Part shown: one piece after another, positions 32,001 to 40,671 of the stretch
Position numbering within the stretch: position 1 is the stretch's first letter
Layout: the number at the start of each line of letters is the position of its first letter
Origin: Akkermansia muciniphila
GTDB lineage: Bacteria; Verrucomicrobiota; Verrucomicrobiia; Verrucomicrobiales; V1-33
Direction of reading: 5' to 3'
Length of the DNA stretch: 64,000 bases
Assembly: GCA_943333275.1 (NCBI GenBank)
Contig: CALQSQ010000002.1
Coordinates: forward strand, 49,271 to 113,270
Position numbers and translations under genes: made by a program
The notes under the pieces: generated by a model
Told to the model about the DNA's origin: nothing
What the model saw: only the letters and a program-made list of their open reading frames with translations
Database searches by the model: none

Positions 32001-35000
32001 TCCGTGCTGCCGTGGGTTCCCGCTGTGCCGGCGAGCGTGCTCACGACCCTGGCGGAATTGATCTTGCGGATCAGGTGGTTGTTGGTGTCCGCCACATAGA
32101 CGTTGTTGTTCGTATCCACCGCCAGGCCATGCGGGTAGTTGAATTTCGCTCCGGTTCCCGGCCCGTCATTGCTGCCGGTGGTTCCAACCACGCCTGCGAA
32201 GGTCGTGACCACTCCGGCGGAGGTGATTTTCCGGATGGTGTGGTTGTTGGTATCCGAGACGTAAACATTGCCTGCCGCATCCACGGCGAGGCCTGAGGGA
32301 TTGTTGAATCTGGCGGCGGTTCCGGTGCCATCCGTGCTGCCTGCGGTGCCAGCCAGTCCTGCCAGCGTGGAAACGGTCCCGGTAGCGGTGATTTTGCGGA
32401 TGGTGTGGTTGTTGCTGTCGGTCACATAACTAATCCCGGCCGTATCTACTGCCACCGCGTTGGGATACGAGAACCGAGCCGCCGACCCCACCCCATTCGC
32501 GCTTCCGGTCAGCCCCGGCGATCCTGCAAAGTTGAGCCAGACGTAGGCTTCCACCGCTGTGCCTGCCAGGCCAATCACGAAATCCCCCTCGTTCACATCA
32601 TTGCTGGTCAAATGCAGGTCAGCCCGGCGATACCCCGCCGCCACCGGAAGGAAGGTCACGGTGAAGGTGGTGCTCGCCCCAACCGCCAGCGTGGTCGCGC
32701 CTAGGCTTCCGACCAGGTAGTCCGCCACATCCCCGCTGCCCATGCTCAGAGCCAGTCCGGTCAGGTTTGTCGTGCCCGTGTTGCGGATGGTGAAGGTCAC
32801 CGGACTACTCTTGCGTCCCAGATTCACACTTCCGAAATTGGTGACCGACGTGCCATCGATCAACTCAACGCCTCCCGGCCCCTCCACCACAATTTCCGGG
32901 GCATTCACAGAGAGCAGGAAGGAAACGCTGGTCGTGAGCAATCCATCGCTCACCGATACCGTGATCGTCGCACCGCCAAACTCACTGCCCGCGGGTGTCA
33001 CGGTCACCGTGCGGGCAGCACTGCTTCCGCCAAAGACAATGTTCGCCACTGGCACCAGCGTCGGGTTCGAGGATCCGCCGGAAAGGGTGAGTTGATCCGC
33101 TGGAGTCTCAAAATCTCCAATCGTAAACGGAAGGGCGCTGGTGGCGGTGTTGAAATCGATCACCTGGCCCGCGATTGCCGTGATCGTCGGGGCATGGTTG
33201 ACTATGAGCACGAACGTGTCCGACGCGGTCAACTGGCCATCGCTCACGGTTAGCGTAAGGGTTGTGGTTCCAAATTGATTGGCCGCCGGCGTCACCGTCA
33301 TGCTGCGGGAGGTTCCGCTTCCAGTGAAAACGATATTCGCATTTGGCACGAGCGCCGTGTTGCCGGAGGTGCCCGTGACCGTCAGACTGCCCGCTGGGGT
33401 TTCAAGATCGCCGATGGAAAAGGCGATGCCTCCCGTGCTGGTATTCTCATTGATGGTTCGGTCTGCGATGTCCTCGATCGTGGGGGCGTCATTCAAGGGA
33501 CCAACCGTCAGCACGAAGGCGGAACTGGTGGTCGCCGTGCCATCACCAACCGTCACCGTGATCGTCGCCTGCCCGTTCTGATTTGGCAGGGGAGTGACCG
33601 TGACAGTGCGCGCCATGCCGCTGCCGCCGAGAACAATGTTCGCGTTCGGCACCAAGGTCGTGTTGCTCGAGGTGGCGCTCAACGTGAGGGAGCCTGCGGC
33701 GGTTTCCACGTCGCCAACCGTGAAGGAAATGGCCCCGGTGTTCGTGTCCTCGTCAATGGTGCGGTCAGGGATGCTGGTGATGGTTGGAGGATCGTTCACG
33801 GGCGTCACCGTAAGGAGGAAGGTATCCGTGGCGGTGAGTTGACCATCGCCCACCGTCACAGTGATGGTGGTCGTGCCCGATTGATTCGGAAGAGGCGTCA
33901 CCGTCACGGATAGGGAGGCCCCGAGGCCACTGAAGACAATGTTCCCGTCGGGCACCAGTGCCGGGTTGCTGGAGGTGCCGGTGACCGTGAGTCCAAGCAG
34001 CGCGGTGTCCACGTCGCCCACCGTGAAGGCTACTGCTCCGGTGTTGGTGTCTTCGTCGATGGTGCGATCCAGTATGTTCGTGATCGTCGGCGCATCGTTG
34101 ATCGGATTGACCGTCAGCAGAAAGGTGGTGCTGGTGGTGGCGGTGCCATCACTCACGGTCAGGGTAATGGTGGTCGTCCCGAATTGGTTGGCCGCCGGCG
34201 TGACCGTCACGCTGCGGGAGGCTCCGCTTCCGCCGAAGACGATATTGCCATTGGGGACCAGCGTAGCGTTGCTGGAGGCACCGCTCACCGTCAGGCTCGC
34301 GACGGGGTTTTCCACATCGCCAACCGTTAAAGCAACCGCCCCTGTGTTGGTATCCTCATCGATAGCGAGGTCGACGATGTTGGTGATGGTTGGCGCGTCA
34401 TTGACAGCATTGACCGTCAGCAAAAAGGTATCGACACCGGCCAGGGCTCCATCGCTCACCGTCACGGTGATGATGGCCGTCCCAGACTGATTGGCGACTG
34501 GCGTCACGGTCACCGTGCGGGACGCACCGCTTCCGCCGAAGACGATGTTTGCATTCGGAACCAGGGAGGTGTTGCTCGATGTCCCAGTCACGGTGAGAAC
34601 GGGACTATCCACATCGCCAACGGTGAAGTCCACGGATCCGGTGTTGCCGTCCTCATCAATGGTCCGATCGGTGACGTTGCTAACCGTTGGCGCATCGTTA
34701 ATCGGATTGACCGTCAGCAGAAAGGTGTCCTGGGTGCTGAGATCTCCGTCGCTCACAGTCACGGTGATGGTGGCCGTTCCGGACTGATTCGCTGCAGGAG
34801 TGACGGTCACGGTGCGGGAGGCCGCGCTTCCACCGAAAACGATGTTGCCGGTGGGAACCAGCGCGGCATTGCTCGAAGTGCCGCTGACCGTGAGACCCGC
34901 CACCGGATTGTCCACATCACTAACAGTGAAGGCGATCGCACCTGTGTTGCTCTCCTCGTCGATGGTGCGGTCGACGATGTCCGTGATCGTCGGTGCATCG

Positions 35001-38000
35001 TTAATCGGATTTACCGTCAGCACAAAAACTTCGTTCGTTAAGGTCCCGTTACTCGCTGTCACGGTGATGGTGGCCGTGCCCGACTGATTTGCTGCAGGCG
35101 TCACAGTCACGGTGCGGTTTGCCCCACTCCCTCCGAACACAATATTGGCATTCGGGACGAGCACGGCGTTGCTGGACATTCGACTTAGAATGAGTGCATC
35201 GGAGGAGCTTACGCCATTGCCGACTATGAACGGTAGGGCTTCGGTGGCTGTATCTTCGTTCGTACCAGTATCAGCGATGCTAGTGATTGACGGTGGAATG
35301 ACTATTGCAGCGGTGTGTAAACCGCCTGCCGCAATGGCCGTCACGCCGCTCAAGCCGGCAGGGACGGTCGTTTGACCACTCATGTTCCATCCCCACGCTA
35401 CCACCGTGCCATCGCTCTTCAAGGCCACGGTGTGATTACGCCACGCCGCAATGGCCGTCACCCCGCTCAAGTCGGCGGGAACTGTCGTTTGACCATTGGT
35501 GTTTTTCCCCCAAGCCACCACCGTGCCATCGTTCTTCAAGGCTATCGTGTGATAATCCCCCGCAGCAATGGCCGTCACGCCGCTCAGGCCAGCGGGGACT
35601 GTCGTTTGACCATCGTCATTGCCTCCCCACGCCACTACCATGCCGTCGCTCTTTAAGGCCACGGTGTGACGTTCACCGGCAGCAACGGCCGCCACCCCGC
35701 TCAAGCCGGCGGGAATGGTCGTTTGACCTTGGCCGTTGTATCCCCACGCGACCATGGTGCCATCGCTTTTCAAGGCCATAGTGTGGACAACACCTGCCGC
35801 AATGGCCGTCACCCCACTTAAGCCGGAGGGAACGGCCGTTTCGCTGTATCCCCAGGCCACCACCGTGCCATCGTTCTTCAAGGCTACTGTTTGATAATCC
35901 CCCGCAGCAATGGCCGTCACGCCGCTCAGGCCAGCGGGGACTGTCGTTTGACCATCGTCATTGCGTCCCCACGCCACCACCGTGCTATCACTCCGCAAGG
36001 CCACGGTGTGCATAAAACCCGCCGCAATGGCCGTCACTTCGCTCAAGTCGGCGGGAGCGACCGTTTGGCCATAGCCGTTGTATCCCCACGCCACCACATT
36101 GCCTGCCGGAGCAATCGCAGCCAGCACAAAGCTGTCGCTAGATGTCAGAACGCCGTCGCTCACTGTAATCGTGATTGTTGCAACGCCGCTCTGCCCTCCG
36201 TTCAGAAAAGCCTTCGGCGTGACCGTCACGGTGCGGTTTGCACCACTTCCTCCGAAGACAATGCTGGCATTCGCCACCAGCGCCTGGTTGCTTGAAGTGC
36301 CGCTCACAATCAGCGAAGCTGCTGCTGTCCCAACATCACCCACAGTGAAAGGAATTGCCCCCGTGCTCACGCCTCTGTTTGTGCTCTGATCTGCAATATC
36401 GCTAATCGTCGGTGCATCGGTGTTGGTGATTGCCAAAGTGTGATAAGTTCCCGCGGCAATGGCTGTCACCCCGGTTAAGCCCGCAGGAACGATGGCTTGA
36501 CCATAGTTCGATGCTCCCCAAACCACCACGGTGCCATCGCTCTTCAGGGCCACAGTGTGATCACTTCCAGCCGCCGCAATGGCCGTCACTGCGCTCAATC
36601 CGGCTGGAACGGTCGTTTGTCCCTTGTCGTTCAATCCCCAAACCACCACCGTGCCATCACTTTTTAAGGCCACAGTGTGATTCCACCCCGCAGCAATAGC
36701 CGTCACCCCACTTAAGCCGGGAGGAATGGTAGTTTGCCCAAGTTCATTGTTTCCCCACGCCACCACATTGCCGTCGTTTTTTAAGGCTACAGTGTGATTC
36801 CACCCCGCAGCAATAGCCGTCACCCCACTCAAGCTGGGAGGGACGGTCGTTTGATCATAGCCGCTGTATCCCCAAGCCACCACGGTGCCATCGCTCTTCA
36901 AGGCCACTGTGTGATTTCCCCCTGCCGCAATAGCGGTCACTCCGCTCAGATCGGCAGGCACCGTCGTTTGAGCATCGAAGCTGGCTCCCCACGCCACGAC
37001 TATCCCATCGCTCTTTAAGGCCACTGTGTGATACGAACCCGCCGTAATGGCCGTCACCCCGCTCAAGCCGAGGGGAACGGTCGTTTGAAGAGAGGCGTTG
37101 TATCCCCATGCGGCCACCGTGCCATCGCTTTTTAAGACCACAGTGTGACCATACCCAGCCGCGATGGCCGTCACCCCGTTCAAACTGGCGGGAACGTTCG
37201 TTTGTCCAAACTGATTGTACCCCCAGGCTGTCAGGGAGCCTTGAGGAGCAACCGAAGTGAGCACAAAACTGTCGCTAAATGTTAGCACGCCATCGCTCAC
37301 GGTTATCGTGATCGTGGCAATCCCGCTCTGCCCTCCGTTCAGAAAAGCCTTTGGCGTCACCGTCACCGTCCGGTTTGCCCCGCTCCCGCCGAAGACAATG
37401 TTTGCGTCCGGCACCAACGCTTGGTTGCTGGACCTGCCAGTCAATGTCAGCGCAGCCGCCGGCGCGCCAACATCACCCACGGTGAAGGGAATTGCTCCCG
37501 TGCTCACTCCACGGTTCGAACTCCGATCCCCGATGTCGCTTATCGTTGGAGGGATGGTATCAACAGAGACATAGTCCGAATCAGCCGTAGTCATCGCAGT
37601 GGCGGGGATTGAATTGCAAACCAACCGGAAACCAAAATTGCCAATACCTCGGTATGTAGAATTTCTGATGAAACTGTCGCGGACCGCGGCCTTACATTCC
37701 TCGCTGTCTGATTGCGAACTGCCTCCCCGGTAAACATGGTCCCCACCACCACCATTCCAAGTGCCATAACACCATTCCCATACGTTGCCGCTCATATCGT
37801 GCAAACCAAAGCCATTCCCTGCCTTTGTTCCGACAGGTTGCTGTGATTCGGCGTTCCCCCGATACCAAGCCACCGTATTCAGGTCATTGCTTCCGCTATA
37901 CGCGCAGCATCCGTTTACACCCTGCTGGCCTCCTTGTGCCGCCCACTCCCACTCTATTTCATTTGGGAGGCGGTAGCCGTTCGCGCTGGCATTTACAAAT

Positions 38001-38755
38001 GGCAGGCCTCCCGACGATCTGATGACTGCACCACCATCTGTTGTGTAAACTGGAATCAATCCTTCTTTTTCACTACGCGCATTACACCACTTCACAGCAT
38101 CAAGCCAGGCTACGCCCCTTACAGGATAGGTGTTTCCGCCACCTCCAGCCGCCCCAATTTCATAGCTATTCGCTATTGCCCAAGTCGACACCGATTGCCA
38201 CTCCCCCAACAGCACTTCGTATTTACCCAAGTAAACGGAATCTACATGCGGCCATCCATAAAGTTGCCCCAACTCTGAATTTCCAAGTGAACCAGGAGGC
38301 ACCTGCACAAATTCCTCCTTGGTTGCCCTCAATCGAAACCTCATTTGCGATGAGAACTGCTGATTCCAGTCTGTGCCTGCATCCCAAGTGATGCGTCGAT
38401 TCACGCCAGCCTTCACCCTACTGCCAATCGCTCCCGTCGCTGAGGGCGATGGAACGGCCCATGTCGTTCCGTCATCCGAAGAAATCTCCAGCGAGATCGT
38501 CACAGATCCGAACGCCCCGGTTACATCATAATCAATATCCACCAGCTTTGTCCCCGCCCGCTGGACGGCCCGAACATTGTCCACCGTTAGTTGCGCCGCC
38601 ACAGGTCCGCAGGCCATTGCCAACACGCCAATCGCGGCTCCGAGAAAACGTATCCCAAAAGAAATTCGCCCAGTCTTACCCCGAGACTGCATCGCAGAGA
38701 AGGACACGGAGCGGATGAGTTTGCGAGCGAGAGGAGTGAGACGATCCATCATCAT
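29024..38755 (-). CDS. Giant secreted protein: FGE-sulfatase domain, RCC1-like repeats, cadherin/Ig-like tandem repeats, NHL-like repeats
   Basis: 3243 aa uninterrupted ORF. SUMF1/FGE motif run WLDAVKWCNARSEKEG...YRLPNEIEWEWAAQGG...GLHDMSGNVWEWC...RGGS...GNFGFRLV; RCC1-like blocks; about 15 repeats NDAPTITxIxDRTIDEDTNTGAVAFTVGDVE...; NHL-like FNYPHGLAVDTNNNVYVADTNNHLIRKI. Confidence 0.88.
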   Translation of the reverse strand: MMMDRLTPLARKLIRSVSFSAMQSRGKTGRISFGIRFLGAAIGVLAMACGPVAAQLTVDNVRAVQRAGTKLVDIDYDVTGAFGSVTISLEISSDDGTTWAVPSPSATGAIGSRVKAGVNRRITWDAGTDWNQQFSSQMRFRLRATKEEFVQVPPGSLGNSELGQLYGWPHVDSVYLGKYEVLLGEWQSVSTWAIANSYEIGAAGGGGNTYPVRGVAWLDAVKWCNARSEKEGLIPVYTTDGGAVIRSSGGLPFVNASANGYRLPNEIEWEWAAQGGQQGVNGCCAYSGSNDLNTVAWYRGNAESQQPVGTKAGNGFGLHDMSGNVWEWCYGTWNGGGGDHVYRGGSSQSDSEECKAAVRDSFIRNSTYRGIGNFGFRLVCNSIPATAMTTADSDYVSVDTIPPTISDIGDRSSNRGVSTGAIPFTVGDVGAPAAALTLTGRSSNQALVPDANIVFGGSGANRTVTVTPKAFLNGGQSGIATITITVSDGVLTFSDSFVLTSVAPQGSLTAWGYNQFGQTNVPASLNGVTAIAAGYGHTVVLKSDGTVAAWGYNASLQTTVPLGLSGVTAITAGSYHTVALKSDGIVVAWGASFDAQTTVPADLSGVTAIAAGGNHTVALKSDGTVVAWGYSGYDQTTVPPSLSGVTAIAAGWNHTVALKNDGNVVAWGNNELGQTTIPPGLSGVTAIAAGWNHTVALKSDGTVVVWGLNDKGQTTVPAGLSAVTAIAAAGSDHTVALKSDGTVVVWGASNYGQAIVPAGLTGVTAIAAGTYHTLAITNTDAPTISDIADQSTNRGVSTGAIPFTVGDVGTAAASLIVSGTSSNQALVANASIVFGGSGANRTVTVTPKAFLNGGQSGVATITITVSDGVLTSSDSFVLAAIAPAGNVVAWGYNGYGQTVAPADLSEVTAIAAGFMHTVALRSDSTVVAWGRNDDGQTTVPAGLSGVTAIAAGDYQTVALKNDGTVVAWGYSETAVPSGLSGVTAIAAGVVHTMALKSDGTMVAWGYNGQGQTTIPAGLSGVAAVAAGERHTVALKSDGMVVAWGGNDDGQTTVPAGLSGVTAIAAGDYHTIALKNDGTVVAWGKNTNGQTTVPADLSGVTAIAAWRNHTVALKSDGTVVAWGWNMSGQTTVPAGLSGVTAIAAGGLHTAAIVIPPSITSIADTGTNEDTATEALPFIVGNGVSSSDALILSRMSSNAVLVPNANIVFGGSGANRTVTVTPAANQSGTATITVTASNGTLTNEVFVLTVNPINDAPTITDIVDRTIDEESNTGAIAFTVSDVDNPVAGLTVSGTSSNAALVPTGNIVFGGSAASRTVTVTPAANQSGTATITVTVSDGDLSTQDTFLLTVNPINDAPTVSNVTDRTIDEDGNTGSVDFTVGDVDSPVLTVTGTSSNTSLVPNANIVFGGSGASRTVTVTPVANQSGTAIITVTVSDGALAGVDTFLLTVNAVNDAPTITNIVDLAIDEDTNTGAVALTVGDVENPVASLTVSGASSNATLVPNGNIVFGGSGASRSVTVTPAANQFGTTTITLTVSDGTATTSTTFLLTVNPINDAPTITNILDRTIDEDTNTGAVAFTVGDVDTALLGLTVTGTSSNPALVPDGNIVFSGLGASLSVTVTPLPNQSGTTTITVTVGDGQLTATDTFLLTVTPVNDPPTITSIPDRTIDEDTNTGAISFTVGDVETAAGSLTLSATSSNTTLVPNANIVLGGSGMARTVTVTPLPNQNGQATITVTVGDGTATTSSAFVLTVGPLNDAPTIEDIADRTINENTSTGGIAFSIGDLETPAGSLTVTGTSGNTALVPNANIVFTGSGTSRSMTVTPAANQFGTTTLTLTVSDGQLTASDTFVLIVNHAPTITAIAGQVIDFNTATSALPFTIGDFETPADQLTLSGGSSNPTLVPVANIVFGGSSAARTVTVTPAGSEFGGATITVSVSDGLLTTSVSFLLSVNAPEIVVEGPGGVELIDGTSVTNFGSVNLGRKSSPVTFTIRNTGTTNLTGLALSMGSGDVADYLVGSLGATTLAVGASTTFTVTFLPVAAGYRRADLHLTSNDVNEGDFVIGLAGTAVEAYVWLNFAGSPGLTGSANGVGSAARFSYPNAVAVDTAGISYVTDSNNHTIRKITATGTVSTLAGLAGTAGSTDGTGTAARFNNPSGLAVDAAGNVYVSDTNNHTIRKITSAGVVTTFAGVVGTTGSNDGPGTGAKFNYPHGLAVDTNNNVYVADTNNHLIRKINSARVVSTLAGTAGTHGSTDATGTAAQFYFPNGVAVDTLFNVCVADQFNQTIRKITAAGLTTTLAGLAETTGSLDLTGSEARFNNPSGIAIDGAGNLYVTDTVNGTIRKVTSAGTVTTLGSVAGLTGSANGRGMNARFDGPYGIASTSAGLLFVADSNNNRISRGTAAPEIAVEQPVDTDLTDAAATITCPSITLTHSTAPVSFVIRNVGATPLTGLAITKDGTHAANFALSSLPKTTLAAGESMTVSVIFTPTGLGARTAAIHIASNDADENAFDIALAGTGLNNAPTISDLADRATNEDTATGAIAFTVGDIETAAGSLTVTRASSNLALVPLANVVLGGTGASRTVNITPAANLSGSSTITLTVSDGTVTASDTFLLTVNPVNDPPTISNVANRTINEDANTGAVAITIGDLETPTASLTMSGTSDNLTLVPNANIVFGGSGASRTVTVTPASNQAGTATITLTVSDGAGSASDTFLLTVTAVNDAPTITNIADRSIDEDTTTGAVAFSIGDPETAATALVVTRASSNLTLVPLANVVLGGTGTSRTVTVTPVANLSGTATITVTVSDGVLTASDTFLLTVTVVNDTPTVTDIANRTINEDTNTGAVAFTIGDLDSALASLTVSGSSSDTTLVPNANIVFGGSGASRTVTVTPALNQNGTATITVSVSDGNTTGTDTFLLTVTGVNDAPTISDITNQSINEDANTGALNFTIGDLETAPALLVLTGSSSNLALVPNENIVFGGTSSARTVTVTPAANQSGTSTITVTTSDGLLTVNDTFVLTVLAINDAPTITDISNQIINLNANTGALTFTIGDVETAPATLTMSGSSSNTTLVPNTAIVFGGSGANRTVTVTPAANQKGTTTITVQTSDGTNTANDTFVLYVGLTPLELWRLTNFGSPDNTGAGADLNDIEKDGVVNLVEFALGLNPKQNSAGSLPQAQRIGGNLVMNVTQPAGVSGITYGAEWSPTMAAGTWLPVADTGTGNQHTFSVPMGINKRIFMHFRVSSP
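29395..31200. repeat. Tandem ~285-300 bp Ig/cadherin-like repeats inside the giant ORF (C-terminal block)
   Basis: Recurrent (plus-strand) ...gtcggggcatcattcac...gtgagcaggaaggtatcgctggc...gtgacggtgcgggaggc... units. Confidence 0.8.
32880..35300. repeat. Tandem Ig/cadherin-like repeats inside the giant ORF (central block)
   Basis: Same repeat family, about nine units, separated from the other block by NHL-like repeats. Confidence 0.8.
35310..37240. repeat. RCC1-like ~111-114 bp tandem repeats in two blocks inside the giant ORF
   Basis: Recurrent gcaatggccgtcaccccgctcaagccggcgggaacggtcgtttgacca units; some adjacent copies almost identical over ~100 bp (e.g. 35553-35640 and 35885-35980). Confidence 0.85.
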
Positions 38756-39158
38756 AATTCCTTCATCTTAGACCATGGGGTGGGACAAATACAGGCATAG
38801 AGTCGGAATAATTTGAGAAATCTTTGTTAAGGCACCCGAACCAATGGGCCCGCGATTTTCCTGCTCCGACATCACTCTGCTACCATGAAATGCATGACGA
38901 ACCAACCCAGAAATCGGAAATCGACGGGGGGACCAGGGAGAATGATCTGAAATTGCATCGACCTACCTACCTATTAACCCAACTGGAGAAATTTGTTTCA
39001 CCTTCCGAGCAGATTTCTTCTGTGCAGGGGGATTTTGTTCGGATTTGATCCAAAGCAGCGAAGGAAACAGGTCTGAATCACGAGGAAGCGATGATGCTGC
39101 CAAGTCTTTATCCCTTTTCCACATTGAGGGCGAGAGGGGATAGCGATTGATGCGCTCC

Positions 39159-39383
39159 TCACTCCATCGCCAGCATTTCCGGCAGCACTTCCACCGCCAT
39201 TGCCAGGCTCGCCCGGGTGGCGGTGGCCCGCTGGTTCCAGATCATCAATGTCTTGGGGCTCCTTGTGGCGAGTTCTGGCAGGCGGTATTCGCGGACTTCG
39301 GGGCGCGCGGGGTCGAGCAGCGCGATCAGCTTGTCATAGTGTCCGTGGATATCACCGATGAGGTCGTAGGGTTGTGTTTTCAT
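39159..39383 (-). pseudogene. Truncated/rearranged metallophosphoesterase
   Basis: 74 aa; starts YDLIGDIHGHYDKLIALL (GDxHG motif) but lacks the remaining metal-binding motifs. Confidence 0.5.
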
Positions 39384-39516
39384 GAAGGCGGAAGTGGTTT
39401 TTCGGAAAATTTATTGAAGAGCAGGCAAGCAATCATCAGGGACCGCTAATGGAACCAGAAATCCGATTCGCACCGGTTTTCGCCTGTGATTAGAGGTGTT
39501 CAAAGGATTGCTTCAT

Positions 39517-40671
39517 TCATTTTTCCCAGGATAATTCGGGATTGAGAAATGTCCCCGTCGCCGGGATCGTGCTCCAAGATACCCTTGTGAGGTCGAGATC
39601 CTGTCCAATGGCGCTGATGGAAAACCACTCCTTTCCTGGCAATTCCTGTTCCGATAGACTCTGCCACGGGGCATGAGGACCGGCCTGGACCTTGACGTCA
39701 CGCAAGCCGGGCACGTCTTCACCAGGGGCCCAGCCAAGGGTAACCATGGCCTGGTGGTGACCTGATTGAACCAGCCGCCGGGCCAGCTGGCGTGCCCTCA
39801 GGGCACCGCAGCGGTCAACCTTCCAAACATCCTTCCCGCACAGGGCGCCGCCGCCAATGGGCACCGAAGGACCGTAGTGATCGACCACCAGTTTCTTGCC
39901 GGAAAGCCCGTTATCACCTCGCGGACCTCCCACCACAAAATCACCGGCACCGTTGAGGTGCAAATGAGCTGGTTGAAAGGATTCGGAAGCTCCCACCAAG
40001 CCCCCGCCCTCCGCTTCCTGGAGACAGGCGCGCACCACCGGAATCAGATCCCGGTGCTGGGTCTCCATGTCAATTCCGCGGGCATGCTGCAGGCTGATGA
40101 CCAGTCGCCTCCAATGCACCTCCCGACCGTCGTCTTCAAGATCGGTGAAGATTTTGAAATCGGGGCCGTAGCGGTCTGGATTCGTAGTCCGGAAGATTTG
40201 CACGGCTCTTCCAAGGCGGTGTGCCAGCCAGTGGGCTGCGGGCAGGAAATTGGTCTCCGGGCGGGCCACGGCATAGCCATGCACCACATTCTGATCATCG
40301 GAAAACGGACGGATATCCGCCTCCTCCGACGTCAATACCTCCTCACAAACCCGGACGATGATTTCCAGGGATTCCGGCGACGGGCCCCAAATCTCGCCAT
40401 GTCCGGCATCGGCGAAGACACTTCGGACGATGGAGTCGAAGGGCACCGGAACGGGTCCTCCATCAATTGCCATGCGGCCGTCCACAAAAACTGTTCCATC
40501 ATGGACAGCGACCTCCACGCCAACGAGACTGCGGGAAATGAAATCAGGATGGGACTGTGTCTGGGCAAACTCGACGAGTCGCTCGGCGATGGTATCAGCA
40601 AGGCGGTCGGGGTGTCCGGCCGAGACATACTCGGCGGTATCGATGCGGGAGAAGGCGTTATTTGGGATCAT
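39517..40671 (-). CDS. Divergent S-adenosylmethionine synthetase-like protein
   Basis: 384 aa; EYVSAGHPDRLAD, SDDQNVVHGYAV, GPDFKIFTDLEDDGR, NGAGDFVVGGPRGDNGLSGKKLVVDHYG, IGGGALCGKDVWKVDRCGALRAR match MetK motif order; C-terminus diverges. Confidence 0.85.
   Translation of the reverse strand: MIPNNAFSRIDTAEYVSAGHPDRLADTIAERLVEFAQTQSHPDFISRSLVGVEVAVHDGTVFVDGRMAIDGGPVPVPFDSIVRSVFADAGHGEIWGPSPESLEIIVRVCEEVLTSEEADIRPFSDDQNVVHGYAVARPETNFLPAAHWLAHRLGRAVQIFRTTNPDRYGPDFKIFTDLEDDGREVHWRRLVISLQHARGIDMETQHRDLIPVVRACLQEAEGGGLVGASESFQPAHLHLNGAGDFVVGGPRGDNGLSGKKLVVDHYGPSVPIGGGALCGKDVWKVDRCGALRARQLARRLVQSGHHQAMVTLGWAPGEDVPGLRDVKVQAGPHAPWQSLSEQELPGKEWFSISAIGQDLDLTRVSWSTIPATGTFLNPELSWEK

Noticed and set aside
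35310-37240. Possible CRISPR-like array
   Set aside because: Regular repeat spacing is explained by in-frame RCC1-like protein repeats; units are degenerate and there are no unique spacers or cas genes.
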